Assembly: GCF_037338445.1 (NCBI RefSeq)
Contig: NZ_CP147838.1
Span: forward strand, 186,001-250,000
Direction of reading: 5' to 3'
Source of the DNA: Salinibaculum sp. SYNS191
GTDB taxonomy: Archaea; Halobacteriota; Halobacteria; Halobacteriales; Haloarculaceae
DNA: 64,000 bases
Numbering within the stretch: position 1 is the stretch's first letter; every line of letters starts with the position of its first letter. Positions 26,345 through 34,502 of this stretch are shown here, piece after piece. Made by a program: the position numbers and the translations under genes. Below the pieces are notes generated by a model. It was given only the letters and a program-made list of their open reading frames with translations. It did not search any database and was not told where the DNA came from.

Positions 26345-26755
26345 ATGAGCGAGCAGAGCGAACGCGAACTTCCCGAGAACGAGGAGGAGTGGCGAGAGAT
26401 ACTGACAGACGAGGAGTACCGCATCCTGCGCGAGGCGGGAACGGAGCCGAAGTTCAGCGGCGACCTGCTGGACGTCAAAGACGACGGCGTCTTCACCTGT
26501 GCCGGCTGTGGCACGGAGCTGTTCGCGTCCGACGAGAAGTTCGACTCCGGCAGCGGGTGGCCCAGCTTCTGGGACGTCTACCAGGAGGGCAACATGGAGA
26601 CGCGGCTGGACACGAGCCACGGGATGCGACGGACCGAAGTCGTCTGCGCGAACTGCGGCGGCCACCTCGGCCACGTCTTCGACGACGGCCCGGAGCCGAC
26701 CGGGAAGCGCTACTGCATCAACTCGGCAGCGCTGGACTTCGAGCCCGACGAGTAG
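26345..26755 (+). CDS. msrB: Peptide-methionine (R)-S-oxide reductase
   Basis: A 136-residue MsrB: two zinc CxxC pairs (CAGCGTELF and CANCGGHLGH), the SGSGWPSFW segment, and the catalytic Cys in RYCINSAALDF. It reduces methionine-R-sulfoxide in proteins with thioredoxin or a similar thiol, protecting against oxidative damage. The length is normal for MsrB. The start ATG is preceded by a TATA-like GAGTATATGA about 32 bases upstream. Confidence 0.96.
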   Translation: MSEQSERELPENEEEWREILTDEEYRILREAGTEPKFSGDLLDVKDDGVFTCAGCGTELFASDEKFDSGSGWPSFWDVYQEGNMETRLDTSHGMRRTEVVCANCGGHLGHVFDDGPEPTGKRYCINSAALDFEPDE

Positions 26756-26797
26756 CCCACCGGAACGCTTTTTTCGCTCGTCCGCGGCCGTTGGCCT

Positions 26798-27592
26798 GTG
26801 AGCGACGCATCACGCGACGGCGGACGCCTCGACCGGCTGGAGGAACTGCCAATCGTCGACGGATTCCTGGCCGGCCTGGGCGGCTTCCTCGGAGGGTACG
26901 TCGTCTTCGTCGGCCTGCTGGTCGGGTCCGGGGCACTCACCTTCTCGCAGGGGCTGACCACGGCACTGCGCTCGGCCGCGCAGGTGTTCTACAACGCCTT
27001 CAACGTCCCGACGTACACCAGACAGACGCTGCGCATCGAACAGAGCGGGCAGGTCCAGGAGCAGGTCACCGAGGTGTGGTCGAACTCGGTCACGGGCTTT
27101 CAGTCGATAACCCGGACACAGCTCGTCGACGGCGAGGTCGTCAACGAGGTGTCCGGCGGCGGGACCGCACCGACCGTGAGCGCGCTCCCCGACGTCGTCT
27201 ACCTCGCGGTGCCGATTCTCGCCATCGTGGCCGTCGGCGTCGTCCTGGGCTATCGGGCCATAGAAGTGGACGCGCTCGACCCCAACGAGATAGTCTTCGG
27301 GAGCGTGGCGGCCGGCGTCGCGATGGCCGCGGGCTTTCTCGCGCTCTCGCTGGGAGTGTCCTTCGTGCTGGTCCGGACCGGAGAGAACGCCGTGCTGTAC
27401 CCGGCCCGTTCCGAGGCGGTGCTCTACGGCATCGCGTACCCGCTGGTCGGCGGGACGGCGAGCGCGGCACTCGGCCAGGTCCTCCAGGGCCAGGGCACCG
27501 GGAGGGACGGGCCCGACAGCGACGAGGCGGACGAGCCGACGGAGGACAGGGTCGCCCGGCCGGTCGACGACCCGGCCGACGGCGAGGAGTGA
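26798..27592 (+). CDS. Conserved haloarchaeal membrane protein (DUF7978-like)
   Basis: A 264-residue protein starting at GTG 26798 with AT-rich CGCTTTTTT near 27 bases upstream. Four membrane helices are predicted: about 20-42, 125-147, 165-185 and 205-225, with an extracytoplasmic domain between the first two containing Thr-rich VSGGG and NSVTGFQSITRTQ. The C-terminus is acidic and charged. Family assignment is from memory and not certain; function unknown. Confidence 0.72.
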   Translation: MSDASRDGGRLDRLEELPIVDGFLAGLGGFLGGYVVFVGLLVGSGALTFSQGLTTALRSAAQVFYNAFNVPTYTRQTLRIEQSGQVQEQVTEVWSNSVTGFQSITRTQLVDGEVVNEVSGGGTAPTVSALPDVVYLAVPILAIVAVGVVLGYRAIEVDALDPNEIVFGSVAAGVAMAAGFLALSLGVSFVLVRTGENAVLYPARSEAVLYGIAYPLVGGTASAALGQVLQGQGTGRDGPDSDEADEPTEDRVARPVDDPADGEE

Positions 27593-27638
27593 CCACGGCG
27601 GGACGTAGCTTTATTTCCGTGCGCTCGCACGGGTGAGT

Positions 27639-28646
27639 ATGACAGATGCCGTCCGCGACGTGTTTCTTCCCGTCGCCGCACAGGAGCACCTGGACGACTT
27701 CGTCTCGATGAGCGAGCACGCCGAGCGCGCCGGCTACGAGCGCGTCTGGCTCCCGGAGACGTGGGGCCGCGACGCGGTGACGGTCCTCGCGACCATCGCT
27801 GCCCGGACGGAGCGCGTCGGTATCGGGACGTCCATCATGAACGTCTACTCCCGCTCGCCGGCGCTCATGGGACAGACGGCGGCGACGCTGCAGGAGGCGT
27901 CCGACGGCCGGTTCCGCCTGGGCGTCGGGCCGAGCGGCCCAATCCTGATGGAGGGATGGCACGGCGTCGAGTACGGGAACCCGCTCCGGCGCACGCGGGA
28001 GGCCATCGAGGTCGTCCGGCTGGTCCTCTCCGGGGAGACCGTCGAGTACGACGGCGAGTACTTCCAGCTCGCGGGCTTCCGGCTCCGTCACGACCCGCCG
28101 GAGACGCCACCGCCCGTTGACGCCGGCGGGATGGGACCGACGGCCGTCGAACTCGCGGGCCGCTTTGGCGACGGGTGGCACGCGCTGCTGGCGACGCCCG
28201 ACGGCATCGCAGAGCGAATGGCGGACTTCCGGCGTGGCGTCGAGATGGCCGACGATGACCCCGAGGACAGGCGCGTGACGGTGTCGCTGACCTGCTGTGC
28301 GCTGGAGGACCGCGAGCGCGCGCGCCACCTCACGCGCGAGCACCTGGCGTTCTACGTCGGCGGGATGGGGACGTTCTACCGCGACGCGCTGGCGCGACAG
28401 GGGTACGAGGAGACGGCGAACACGGTCGCCCAGCAGTGGGCCAGCGGCAACAAGGACGAGGCGATGGCCGCCATCGGCGACGACCTGCTCGACGACCTCG
28501 CCGTCGCGGGGACGCCGGCCGAGTGCGAGGAGCGGGTGGCGGAGTTCGCGGGCGTCGACGGTGTCGACGCCGTGGCCATCTCGTTCCCGCGGGCGGCGGA
28601 GAGAGCGGACATCGAGGCGACGACGGACGCGCTCGCACCGCGTTAA
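27639..28646 (+). CDS. F420-dependent LLM-class oxidoreductase (TIGR04024-like)
   Basis: The 335-residue protein is a luciferase-like TIM-barrel enzyme: YERVWLPETWGRDAVTVLA, TERVGIGTSIMNVYSRSPALMGQ, the cofactor segment RLGVGPSGP and the C-terminal ISFPRA. Such haloarchaeal proteins are predicted to use coenzyme F420. The ATG at 27639 is favoured over the one six bases upstream. It ends in a 3-base overlap with the convergent MarR-like gene. Confidence 0.9.
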   Translation: MTDAVRDVFLPVAAQEHLDDFVSMSEHAERAGYERVWLPETWGRDAVTVLATIAARTERVGIGTSIMNVYSRSPALMGQTAATLQEASDGRFRLGVGPSGPILMEGWHGVEYGNPLRRTREAIEVVRLVLSGETVEYDGEYFQLAGFRLRHDPPETPPPVDAGGMGPTAVELAGRFGDGWHALLATPDGIAERMADFRRGVEMADDDPEDRRVTVSLTCCALEDRERARHLTREHLAFYVGGMGTFYRDALARQGYEETANTVAQQWASGNKDEAMAAIGDDLLDDLAVAGTPAECEERVAEFAGVDGVDAVAISFPRAAERADIEATTDALAPR

Positions 28647-29455
28647 AGGGACGCGTCGACGACCTCGTACTCCAGCGAGCGGTCCCGGAGGGCGTCGGTG
28701 TGCTCCGAGAGCTGGCTGGCCACGGTCAGGAGGAGCACGTCGAGGCCCTTCGTGGCGGCCTCCTTGACCGCCTCGGCGGTGGCGAACCGGATGTCCGGGT
28801 CGACCCCCGCGGCGGTGGCAGCGGCGAGAGCCTCGGTCCCCGCCGTCGCCACGCGGTCGTTCGCCGCAGCGTGTTCGGCGACGACGTCCGGGTCCACCTC
28901 GCCAGAACCCCCGTTGCGGACCGACGGGACCGGGATGACCGTGACTGTTCCCAGTTCGTAGTCGACGACCCCCTCGAAGTCGGTGATGCCGACCTCCGCA
29001 CCCTCCGTGGCGTCGGTGACGGCGACGGCCGTCGCGGCACCCGCGTCACCGGGCGTCGCGTGCAGACAGCCGTCCCGCATCGAGAGCGAAACCCGGTCGC
29101 CCTCGTCGATAGAGCCGGTCGCGATGGCGCTCTCGACGTCGACCTGCCCGATGACGTCCTCCGAGACGTGTTCGACGAACGAGCGGAGGTCGTCGGTCCG
29201 GCCGATGAGCCAGTCGACGCCCTCCTTCGTGACCTCGTAGCGGCCCCGCCCGTGCTTCTCGACGGCCCCCTGGTCGACGAGTTCCTGCAGGTAGTTGCTG
29301 ACCGCCTGCGAGGTGATGCCGATGGCCTCGGCGATCTCGCGCTGACTGACCGCTGGCTGGTGCTCCGCAATCTGCACCAGAATCTGGTATCGCGTCGCGT
29401 CGCGCTTGCTCTGTAGCACGTCCGAGCCAGCGCCCGTCTCGGCGGGGTCTGTCAT
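28643..29455 (-). CDS. MarR/HTH-type transcriptional regulator with C-terminal sensor domain
   Basis: From the ATG at 29455 the protein has 270 residues: a winged helix-turn-helix (KRDATRYQILVQI, VSQREIAEAIGITSQAVSNYLQEL) followed by about 190 residues that form a separate domain with repeated beta strands and VRNGGSGEVDPDVV. Such regulators are widespread in haloarchaea; the family of the C-terminal domain is not certain. It is convergent with the F420 enzyme, so a common role is not implied. Confidence 0.8.
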   Translation of the reverse strand: MTDPAETGAGSDVLQSKRDATRYQILVQIAEHQPAVSQREIAEAIGITSQAVSNYLQELVDQGAVEKHGRGRYEVTKEGVDWLIGRTDDLRSFVEHVSEDVIGQVDVESAIATGSIDEGDRVSLSMRDGCLHATPGDAGAATAVAVTDATEGAEVGITDFEGVVDYELGTVTVIPVPSVRNGGSGEVDPDVVAEHAAANDRVATAGTEALAAATAAGVDPDIRFATAEAVKEAATKGLDVLLLTVASQLSEHTDALRDRSLEYEVVDASL

Positions 29456-29735
29456 TGGGAGACCCTGAGGAGTGACAGAACAAGTGCTTTTTCCCTCTAC
29501 TGCCAGAGACGCTCGATTCCGGCGTTTTTCCGAGATTGGAGACAATCAAACTTGTCTAAATACCATCTGGGTTGTGTGCATGACTACGATAGTTGTACTT
29601 GGGGACGAACGGGCACGTATTCCGTGACGGCGAACGGAGGCCACCGACCGACGGGGGGGAGCGTGGAGCATCTCGGACAGAACTGGTAAGTAAATCCCCA
29701 CATTTCGGCGAGCAGCGAGCATTTTATTATCTACG

Positions 29736-31343
29736 ATGAAAATACTATCCTGGGGATTAGCCATTCCACCTGAGGACCACAACCCGCAGGAGGCGGCCGA
29801 TACGGCGGGCGCGCGAGGGGCGCTCGCGGACGAAGCCGTCTCCAGTATCATTGATAATAATGAGCGGGTGCGTGCGGCGTTCGTCAGTCCCGAGGGGTTG
29901 ACACGGGTGTCGGGGCACGAGGAGCGCCACGTCTCGGTCACCGTCGCCATGGCAGTCACGGACCGACGGATACTGTTCGCGTCGGCCGACGTGGCGGCCG
30001 GTGAGGTCGGGACGGACGCCGGCTCGCTGGCCTACGACGACCTCGCTGCCATCGGCATCGACGGCCCCGTGCTCGCGCTCTCGATGGCGAACGGCGTCCG
30101 CTGGGAGTTTCCGCTCCCGGACGCGGACCCGGACGTCGTCGACAGTGTCGTGCGACACCTCCGCTGGGTCGGCGACGTGCGGACCCGGCTGGTCGCGTGT
30201 CGCAACGACGTCGAACTGGCCGCCGGCGAGATTCGGTCCCACGCCGACGCGATGGAGTGGGAACCCGCCGAGCGGACCTACGACGACGCGCGCGCCAGCC
30301 TCGACGCCCTCATCGGGGCAGTGCACCGGACCGAACCCATCGACGACGAGGTGCTGGCACCCGAACTGACCGAAATCGAGCGGACGCTTGAACGGGCCTA
30401 CACGAGGCTGTTCATCGAGCGCGCGGAGTCACAGCTCGAACTCGGTCGTCACCTGGTCGAGAACGGGGACTACGAGCAGGCAGAGCCGGTACTGCAGATA
30501 GCGCAGTCTCACTACGAGCGCGCCAGCCACCGCGCCGAGGCGGTCAGCCGGCCGGACCGGTTCCGGTTCGGCGAGGAGCGGGAACTCCGGGACGACCTCG
30601 ACCGGTTGTCCTGGGAGATAGAGACCGTCGCCGCGGAGCCGATTCGCCAGGCCCACGAGGCGAAGATACGCGGATTCAACGCCGACAGTCGCGCCGAGGC
30701 GGTCGACCACTGGGAGACCGCGTACCGGCGCTACGGGGACGTCCTGGCCCTGAAACTGGGGCCGGAGAACCGCCAGTTCACCGGCGACCCCGAGAAGGTC
30801 CGGGAGGAACTGCAGGCGGCCGGACGGCGGCTCGTCGACTGTCACCGCGCTCTCGCCAGCCGGAAGTGGCGGGAGGGGATGGACGACGAGGACGACGACG
30901 TGAAGGAGGCCCTTCGCAGCTACGCAGCAGCGCAGGACCACGTCGACCGGGCCGCGGAAGTAGCCGACGAGTGCCAGCCGACGGCCGTCTACGAACTCGC
31001 TGACCAGCGCCGGCGCATGGCAGCGACAATCGAGGAGATTCGCGAGACGGAGACAGTCGAGATGCCCGCCGAAGCAGCGGAGACGGCGGCTGAACCAGCA
31101 CCCGGGGAGGAGGCGACGGGTGCGCCAGCGAGTCTCGCCGCGCTCGACACCCACCACGAAATCAGTCTCGACACCGCCATCGTCGGGCAGGCCGCAGACG
31201 GGGGCCGTCAGCACGACCGCTTCGGCGCGGAGACAGGGAACGAGGACAGTGACACTCCGGAGCGAGAAGCTATCGTCGGTCCCGTCGAGGCACCCGACGA
31301 GAGCGAGCGAGACGACGCCGTCACCGACGAGAGCGAACGGTAA
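29736..31343 (+). CDS. PH-like/coiled-coil protein of unknown function
   Basis: A 535-residue soluble protein. Residues about 40-120 form a PH-like region (AAFVSPEG...ERHVSVTVAMAVTDRRILFAS...YDDLAAIGIDGP); from 150 to 430 the sequence is alpha-helical and charged with coiled-coil-like repeats; 430-535 is Ala/Glu-rich and disordered. Bacterial PH domains that carry the 'TDRRILF' strand often belong to membrane-stress or signalling proteins. No catalytic motif is visible and no operon partner lies near. Confidence 0.62.
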   Translation: MKILSWGLAIPPEDHNPQEAADTAGARGALADEAVSSIIDNNERVRAAFVSPEGLTRVSGHEERHVSVTVAMAVTDRRILFASADVAAGEVGTDAGSLAYDDLAAIGIDGPVLALSMANGVRWEFPLPDADPDVVDSVVRHLRWVGDVRTRLVACRNDVELAAGEIRSHADAMEWEPAERTYDDARASLDALIGAVHRTEPIDDEVLAPELTEIERTLERAYTRLFIERAESQLELGRHLVENGDYEQAEPVLQIAQSHYERASHRAEAVSRPDRFRFGEERELRDDLDRLSWEIETVAAEPIRQAHEAKIRGFNADSRAEAVDHWETAYRRYGDVLALKLGPENRQFTGDPEKVREELQAAGRRLVDCHRALASRKWREGMDDEDDDVKEALRSYAAAQDHVDRAAEVADECQPTAVYELADQRRRMAATIEEIRETETVEMPAEAAETAAEPAPGEEATGAPASLAALDTHHEISLDTAIVGQAADGGRQHDRFGAETGNEDSDTPEREAIVGPVEAPDESERDDAVTDESER

Positions 31344-31581
31344 CGGGCGCGGAATCCGAACGCGGCGGGCCGTCAGTCTAAAGGGTCCTATCGTGATGAG
31401 TTACCACTGGGTTCCGTCACGACCGGCGTCAGTCGGGGAGACGGCGGTCACGACCCGGGGAGTTTAAGACGGCATGCGGCGAAACACCGACGCCCGAATC
31501 CGAAGCCGCAGATCGAGAGGACCTGCGACAAGAGAGATTAGGCGCGTGAGAGGCTGAGAACGGTATTCGCGCCAGCGAAGT

Positions 31582-31665
31582 GCGAGGGTAGCCAAGCCTG
31601 GAAACGGCGGCGGACTCAAGATCCGCTCCCGTAGGGGTCCAAGGGTTCAAATCCCTTCCCTCGCA
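31582..31665 (+). tRNA. tRNA-Leu (anticodon CAA)
   Basis: Class II tRNA with acceptor GCGAGGG/CCCTCGC, anticodon stem GCGGA/TCCGC with loop CTCAAGA (anticodon CAA), a long variable arm, and T-stem AAGGG/CCCTT with loop TTCAAAT. Discriminator A. No intron is seen. Its 3' end is repeated 101 bases downstream. Confidence 0.95.
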
Positions 31666-31667
31666 CT
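31645..31667 (+). repeat. tRNA-Leu 3' end, first copy of a 23-bp direct repeat
   Basis: The last 21 bases of the tRNA plus two more (31645-31667) recur exactly at 31746-31768. Integrases of archaeal viruses and islands use this type of tRNA 3' segment as an attachment site. Confidence 0.75.
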
Positions 31668-32092
31668 CTCAGACCCGAGCGAACGCGAGGGTCGTGAGAT
31701 GTGCAGGAGGGATTCGAACGAGAGGGCGGCGTTGCCGACCGCGTAGTTCAAATCCCTTCCCTCGCACTGTGGGCCACTACGGCCCCTCGCACACAGTGCA
31801 CGGAAGTCCGTAACGGAGCGAGGCCGACCATCTCGGGCGGCCTCGAAGCGAACGGGGAACGCTGTGACCCGTGAGCAGGAGCGGTCTTCCCTCGCAACTT
31901 CCTGCGGTCGACGCTACCGCCCCACAGCAGCAGGCGCGAGATTTGCCGCTAATTAAAATTAATAATCATTATATTTATTAGCCCGCAGTCCGACGAGTTG
32001 AGTAGAACCTTCATTAAGAATCGTGAAGGTTCCCGTCACTCTGCGTGACGGTACTCGAACGTGGCGAGACACGTTCGGAACCCGTTGCAACC
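31666..32092. other. Gene-free region after tRNA-Leu, probable integration scar
   Basis: The region has no credible gene. It holds the second tRNA-end copy (31746-31768), an inverted diverged copy near 31701-31720 (GTGCAGGAGGGATTCGAACG), a perfect 8-base hairpin CGAGGCCG/CGGCCTCG at 31819-31845, and an AT-rich block at 31951-31983 (ATTAAAATTAATAATC) that may be a promoter or terminator. Confidence 0.6.
31746..31768 (+). repeat. Duplicated tRNA-Leu 3' end, second copy
   Basis: Exact 23-base match to 31645-31667, offset 101 bases. It looks like one att site left after an element was lost, or an attempted integration scar. Confidence 0.75.
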
Positions 32093-32239
32093 ATGTACGA
32101 GCACTACACCGACGCCGAGAACACAGGAGCGCCCCTCGTCCCGATGGTCGAGGAACAGAGCCCGCTAGCCACCGACGGTGGCCAGACAGCAGCAGAGGAA
32201 CTCGACGAGGTAGTGTTCAGCCACCGCCTCCGGGAGTGA
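32093..32239 (+). CDS. Possible small acidic protein
   Basis: From ATG 32093 a 48-residue frame, MYEHYTDAENTGAP and so on, is open with acidic composition and no strong shadow on the other strand. It has no recognised motif. The gene could be real but small frames of this length also occur by chance. The upstream AT-rich block at 31951-31983 is over 100 bases away. Confidence 0.35.
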   Translation: MYEHYTDAENTGAPLVPMVEEQSPLATDGGQTAAEELDEVVFSHRLRE

Positions 32240-32407
32240 GTCGTCCCCGTCACCCGTCCGAACTACCCCTGCCCAGCGCCGCCTGTCCCGTCTCTGTGCG
32301 GGGCCGCTCCACCTGACCCATTCCTGATTGCACCAGCGTGGCCCCGCCCGGGCGGCGACTGTCCACACAACGAACACGTTAACTACCAGCGCCCGACAGC
32401 GGGTAGT

Positions 32408-33244
32408 ATGACAGACGCGACTCGGCGGGCGGCGGTGGCCGAGCGGGCGGCCCGTGCGGGCGGCATCGTCGCCAAGGAGACGTTCAGGGAGCCGCTGACC
32501 GTCGAGACCAAGACGGACAAGAACGACCTCGTGACGGCGGCCGACAGGGACGCCCAACAGCAGGTCATCGCGACCATCCAGCAGGAGTTCCCCAGCGACG
32601 CGCTCGTCTGCGAGGAGGACGTGACCGTCCCCGGCGCGGACGACGTCGAGATTCGCAAGCGCGTCCCCGAGACTGGCCCGGCCTGGGTGGTCGACCCTAT
32701 CGACGGGACCGCGAACTACGTCCGGGGCATCCGGTTCTGGGGGACGAGCGTGGCCGCCGTGGTCGACTGCGAACCCGTCGGAGTTGCGACGTACCTGCCA
32801 GCAGAGCGGGACATCTACACGGCGGGCCCCGAGAGCGTCACCTGCAACGACAGCGCGATGTCCGTCAGCGACCGGTCGGACCCGGAGACGTTCGCGACGG
32901 GACTCATCGGCTGGTGGGCGCTCAAGCACGGCGACCCCTACACGGACCTCTTCGAGGCGGCGGCTGGCCGCTTCGGCGACGTGCGGCGCTTTGGCTGCCT
33001 CCAGGGTTCGCTCGCGCTCGTCGCCGCCGGCGGCCTCGACGCCGGGTTCATGCCCCGGACCCCACACCCGTGGGACGCCATCGCCGGCGTCCACCTGATT
33101 CGCCGCGCCGGCGGGACGGCGACGGACGTCCACGGCGACCGCTGGCACCACGACAGCGAGGGACTGGTCGTCTCCAACGGCGAGGCACACGACGAGGTGC
33201 TGGCGGCCGTCCGGGAGGGGACCAGCGTCGAGGCAGCAGACTGA
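32408..33244 (+). CDS. Inositol monophosphatase-family phosphatase
   Basis: The 278-residue protein has the metal-dependent phosphatase motifs: EED (about 74-76), the DPIDGTANYVRG signature near 97-108 and PHPWDAIAGVHLIRRAGG near the C-terminus. These enzymes dephosphorylate inositol phosphates, fructose-1,6-bisphosphate or NADP-like substrates; which one is not decided by sequence. A TATA-like ACGTTAACTACC about 24-32 bases before the ATG fits a leaderless start. Confidence 0.92.
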   Translation: MTDATRRAAVAERAARAGGIVAKETFREPLTVETKTDKNDLVTAADRDAQQQVIATIQQEFPSDALVCEEDVTVPGADDVEIRKRVPETGPAWVVDPIDGTANYVRGIRFWGTSVAAVVDCEPVGVATYLPAERDIYTAGPESVTCNDSAMSVSDRSDPETFATGLIGWWALKHGDPYTDLFEAAAGRFGDVRRFGCLQGSLALVAAGGLDAGFMPRTPHPWDAIAGVHLIRRAGGTATDVHGDRWHHDSEGLVVSNGEAHDEVLAAVREGTSVEAAD

Positions 33245-33322
33245 AAGCGACGGCCGTGCGCCGGTGACGGGAACGCGCACGGGACCGGAACCCTCAACTT
33301 GGCTCCCCTCGGCGTGGGCAAC

Positions 33323-34471
33323 ATGAACGCGCTGGAGCGGTACGACGTGAGTCCCGAACAGGCGTGGTTCGGGACGCTGGTGGCCGGCGTGGTCGCCATC
33401 GTCACGGGAGCGGTTCTGTTCACCGAGCGCATCTACTACGGCTTCATCTGGCAGTACTTCTGGGGACCAGTCTTCGCCGACTCCGAGGGTGCCAGCTGTG
33501 CCGCCTACTTCCGCGACACCGGCGAGGTCGTCGTCAACCCCGCGTCGGGCTGTACCGGCCTGAGCAACGCCTACGTCGCCGAACCGGGTTACACCACCGT
33601 CTCGACGCTCGGCTACGTCGTCGTCCTCGTCTTCATGCTGGCAGGCGTCTACCTGCTCATCCAGCGCATCGACCTCGAACCCTTCGAGGACTTCTTCTTC
33701 GCACTCGTCCCGTTCATGCTCTTCGGCGGGGCGCTCCGGGTGGTCGAAGACTCCTTCGTCGCCGCACAGCGCGCCGACCTCGCGCCCGCAATCGACTTCC
33801 CCGCCAGCGCCGCACTCATCAGCCCGTTCATCTACTTCACCGTCTTCTTCGTCACGATGGCCGCCCTGGCCGTCGCCAAGTGGCTGGAACACTCCGGCCG
33901 CACCGACACCTACCACTACCCGCTGGGGGCGCTCGGCGTCGGGGCCTTCCTCGCCACTTTCGGTTACCTCGCCTACCTCTCGGTGACCACCGACTACGTG
34001 CTCTCGTTCCCGCTGGTCCTCGTCACGGTGGTCGGTCTGGCGACGCTGCTCTCGGTCGCCATCTACTACGGCGTCGGCAGGTACAGACCCGCCATCCACG
34101 CCGGCACCGGGCTGATGGGCCTCGTCGTCATCTGGGGCCACGCCATCGACGGCGTGGCGAACGTCCTCGCCTCCGACTGGACCGGTGCCTTCGGCATCCC
34201 CGGCGACGGCTACTCGGCCAAACACGTCGTCAACAGAATCATCATCGACGTGACGCAGGCGGTCCAGCCGGCCTGGCTCACGGACATCATCGGCGACTCC
34301 TGGACGTTTCTCGCCGTGAAGCTCGTCGTCGCCACCGCCATCGTCGGCGTGTTCGACCGGACCTTCATCGAGGAGAACCCCCGCTACGCCATCATGCTGC
34401 TGGTCGCAATCGTCGCGGTCGGTCTCGGCCCGGGCACGCGTGACATGATTCGCGTCGCCCTCGGCATCTGA
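33323..34471 (+). CDS. DUF63-family membrane protein
   Basis: From the ATG at 33323 the protein has 382 residues with about eight membrane helices. The sequence block PFEDFFFALVPFMLFGGALRVVEDS and the final FLAVKLVVATAIVGVFD...NPRYAIMLL are typical of DUF63, a membrane family found in most euryarchaea. Conserved polar residues lie in the helices, but function is unknown. It lies between the IMPase and YcaO genes. Confidence 0.88.
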   Translation: MNALERYDVSPEQAWFGTLVAGVVAIVTGAVLFTERIYYGFIWQYFWGPVFADSEGASCAAYFRDTGEVVVNPASGCTGLSNAYVAEPGYTTVSTLGYVVVLVFMLAGVYLLIQRIDLEPFEDFFFALVPFMLFGGALRVVEDSFVAAQRADLAPAIDFPASAALISPFIYFTVFFVTMAALAVAKWLEHSGRTDTYHYPLGALGVGAFLATFGYLAYLSVTTDYVLSFPLVLVTVVGLATLLSVAIYYGVGRYRPAIHAGTGLMGLVVIWGHAIDGVANVLASDWTGAFGIPGDGYSAKHVVNRIIIDVTQAVQPAWLTDIIGDSWTFLAVKLVVATAIVGVFDRTFIEENPRYAIMLLVAIVAVGLGPGTRDMIRVALGI

Positions 34472-34502
34472 ACGGGCCGTCGCGCCGCGGCTCGGCGCCG
34501 CG

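Noticed and set aside
32165-34225. 686-codon open frame on the minus strand
   Set aside because: It is antisense to the IMPase and DUF63 genes, which have clear family motifs; high GC keeps the opposite strand free of stops.
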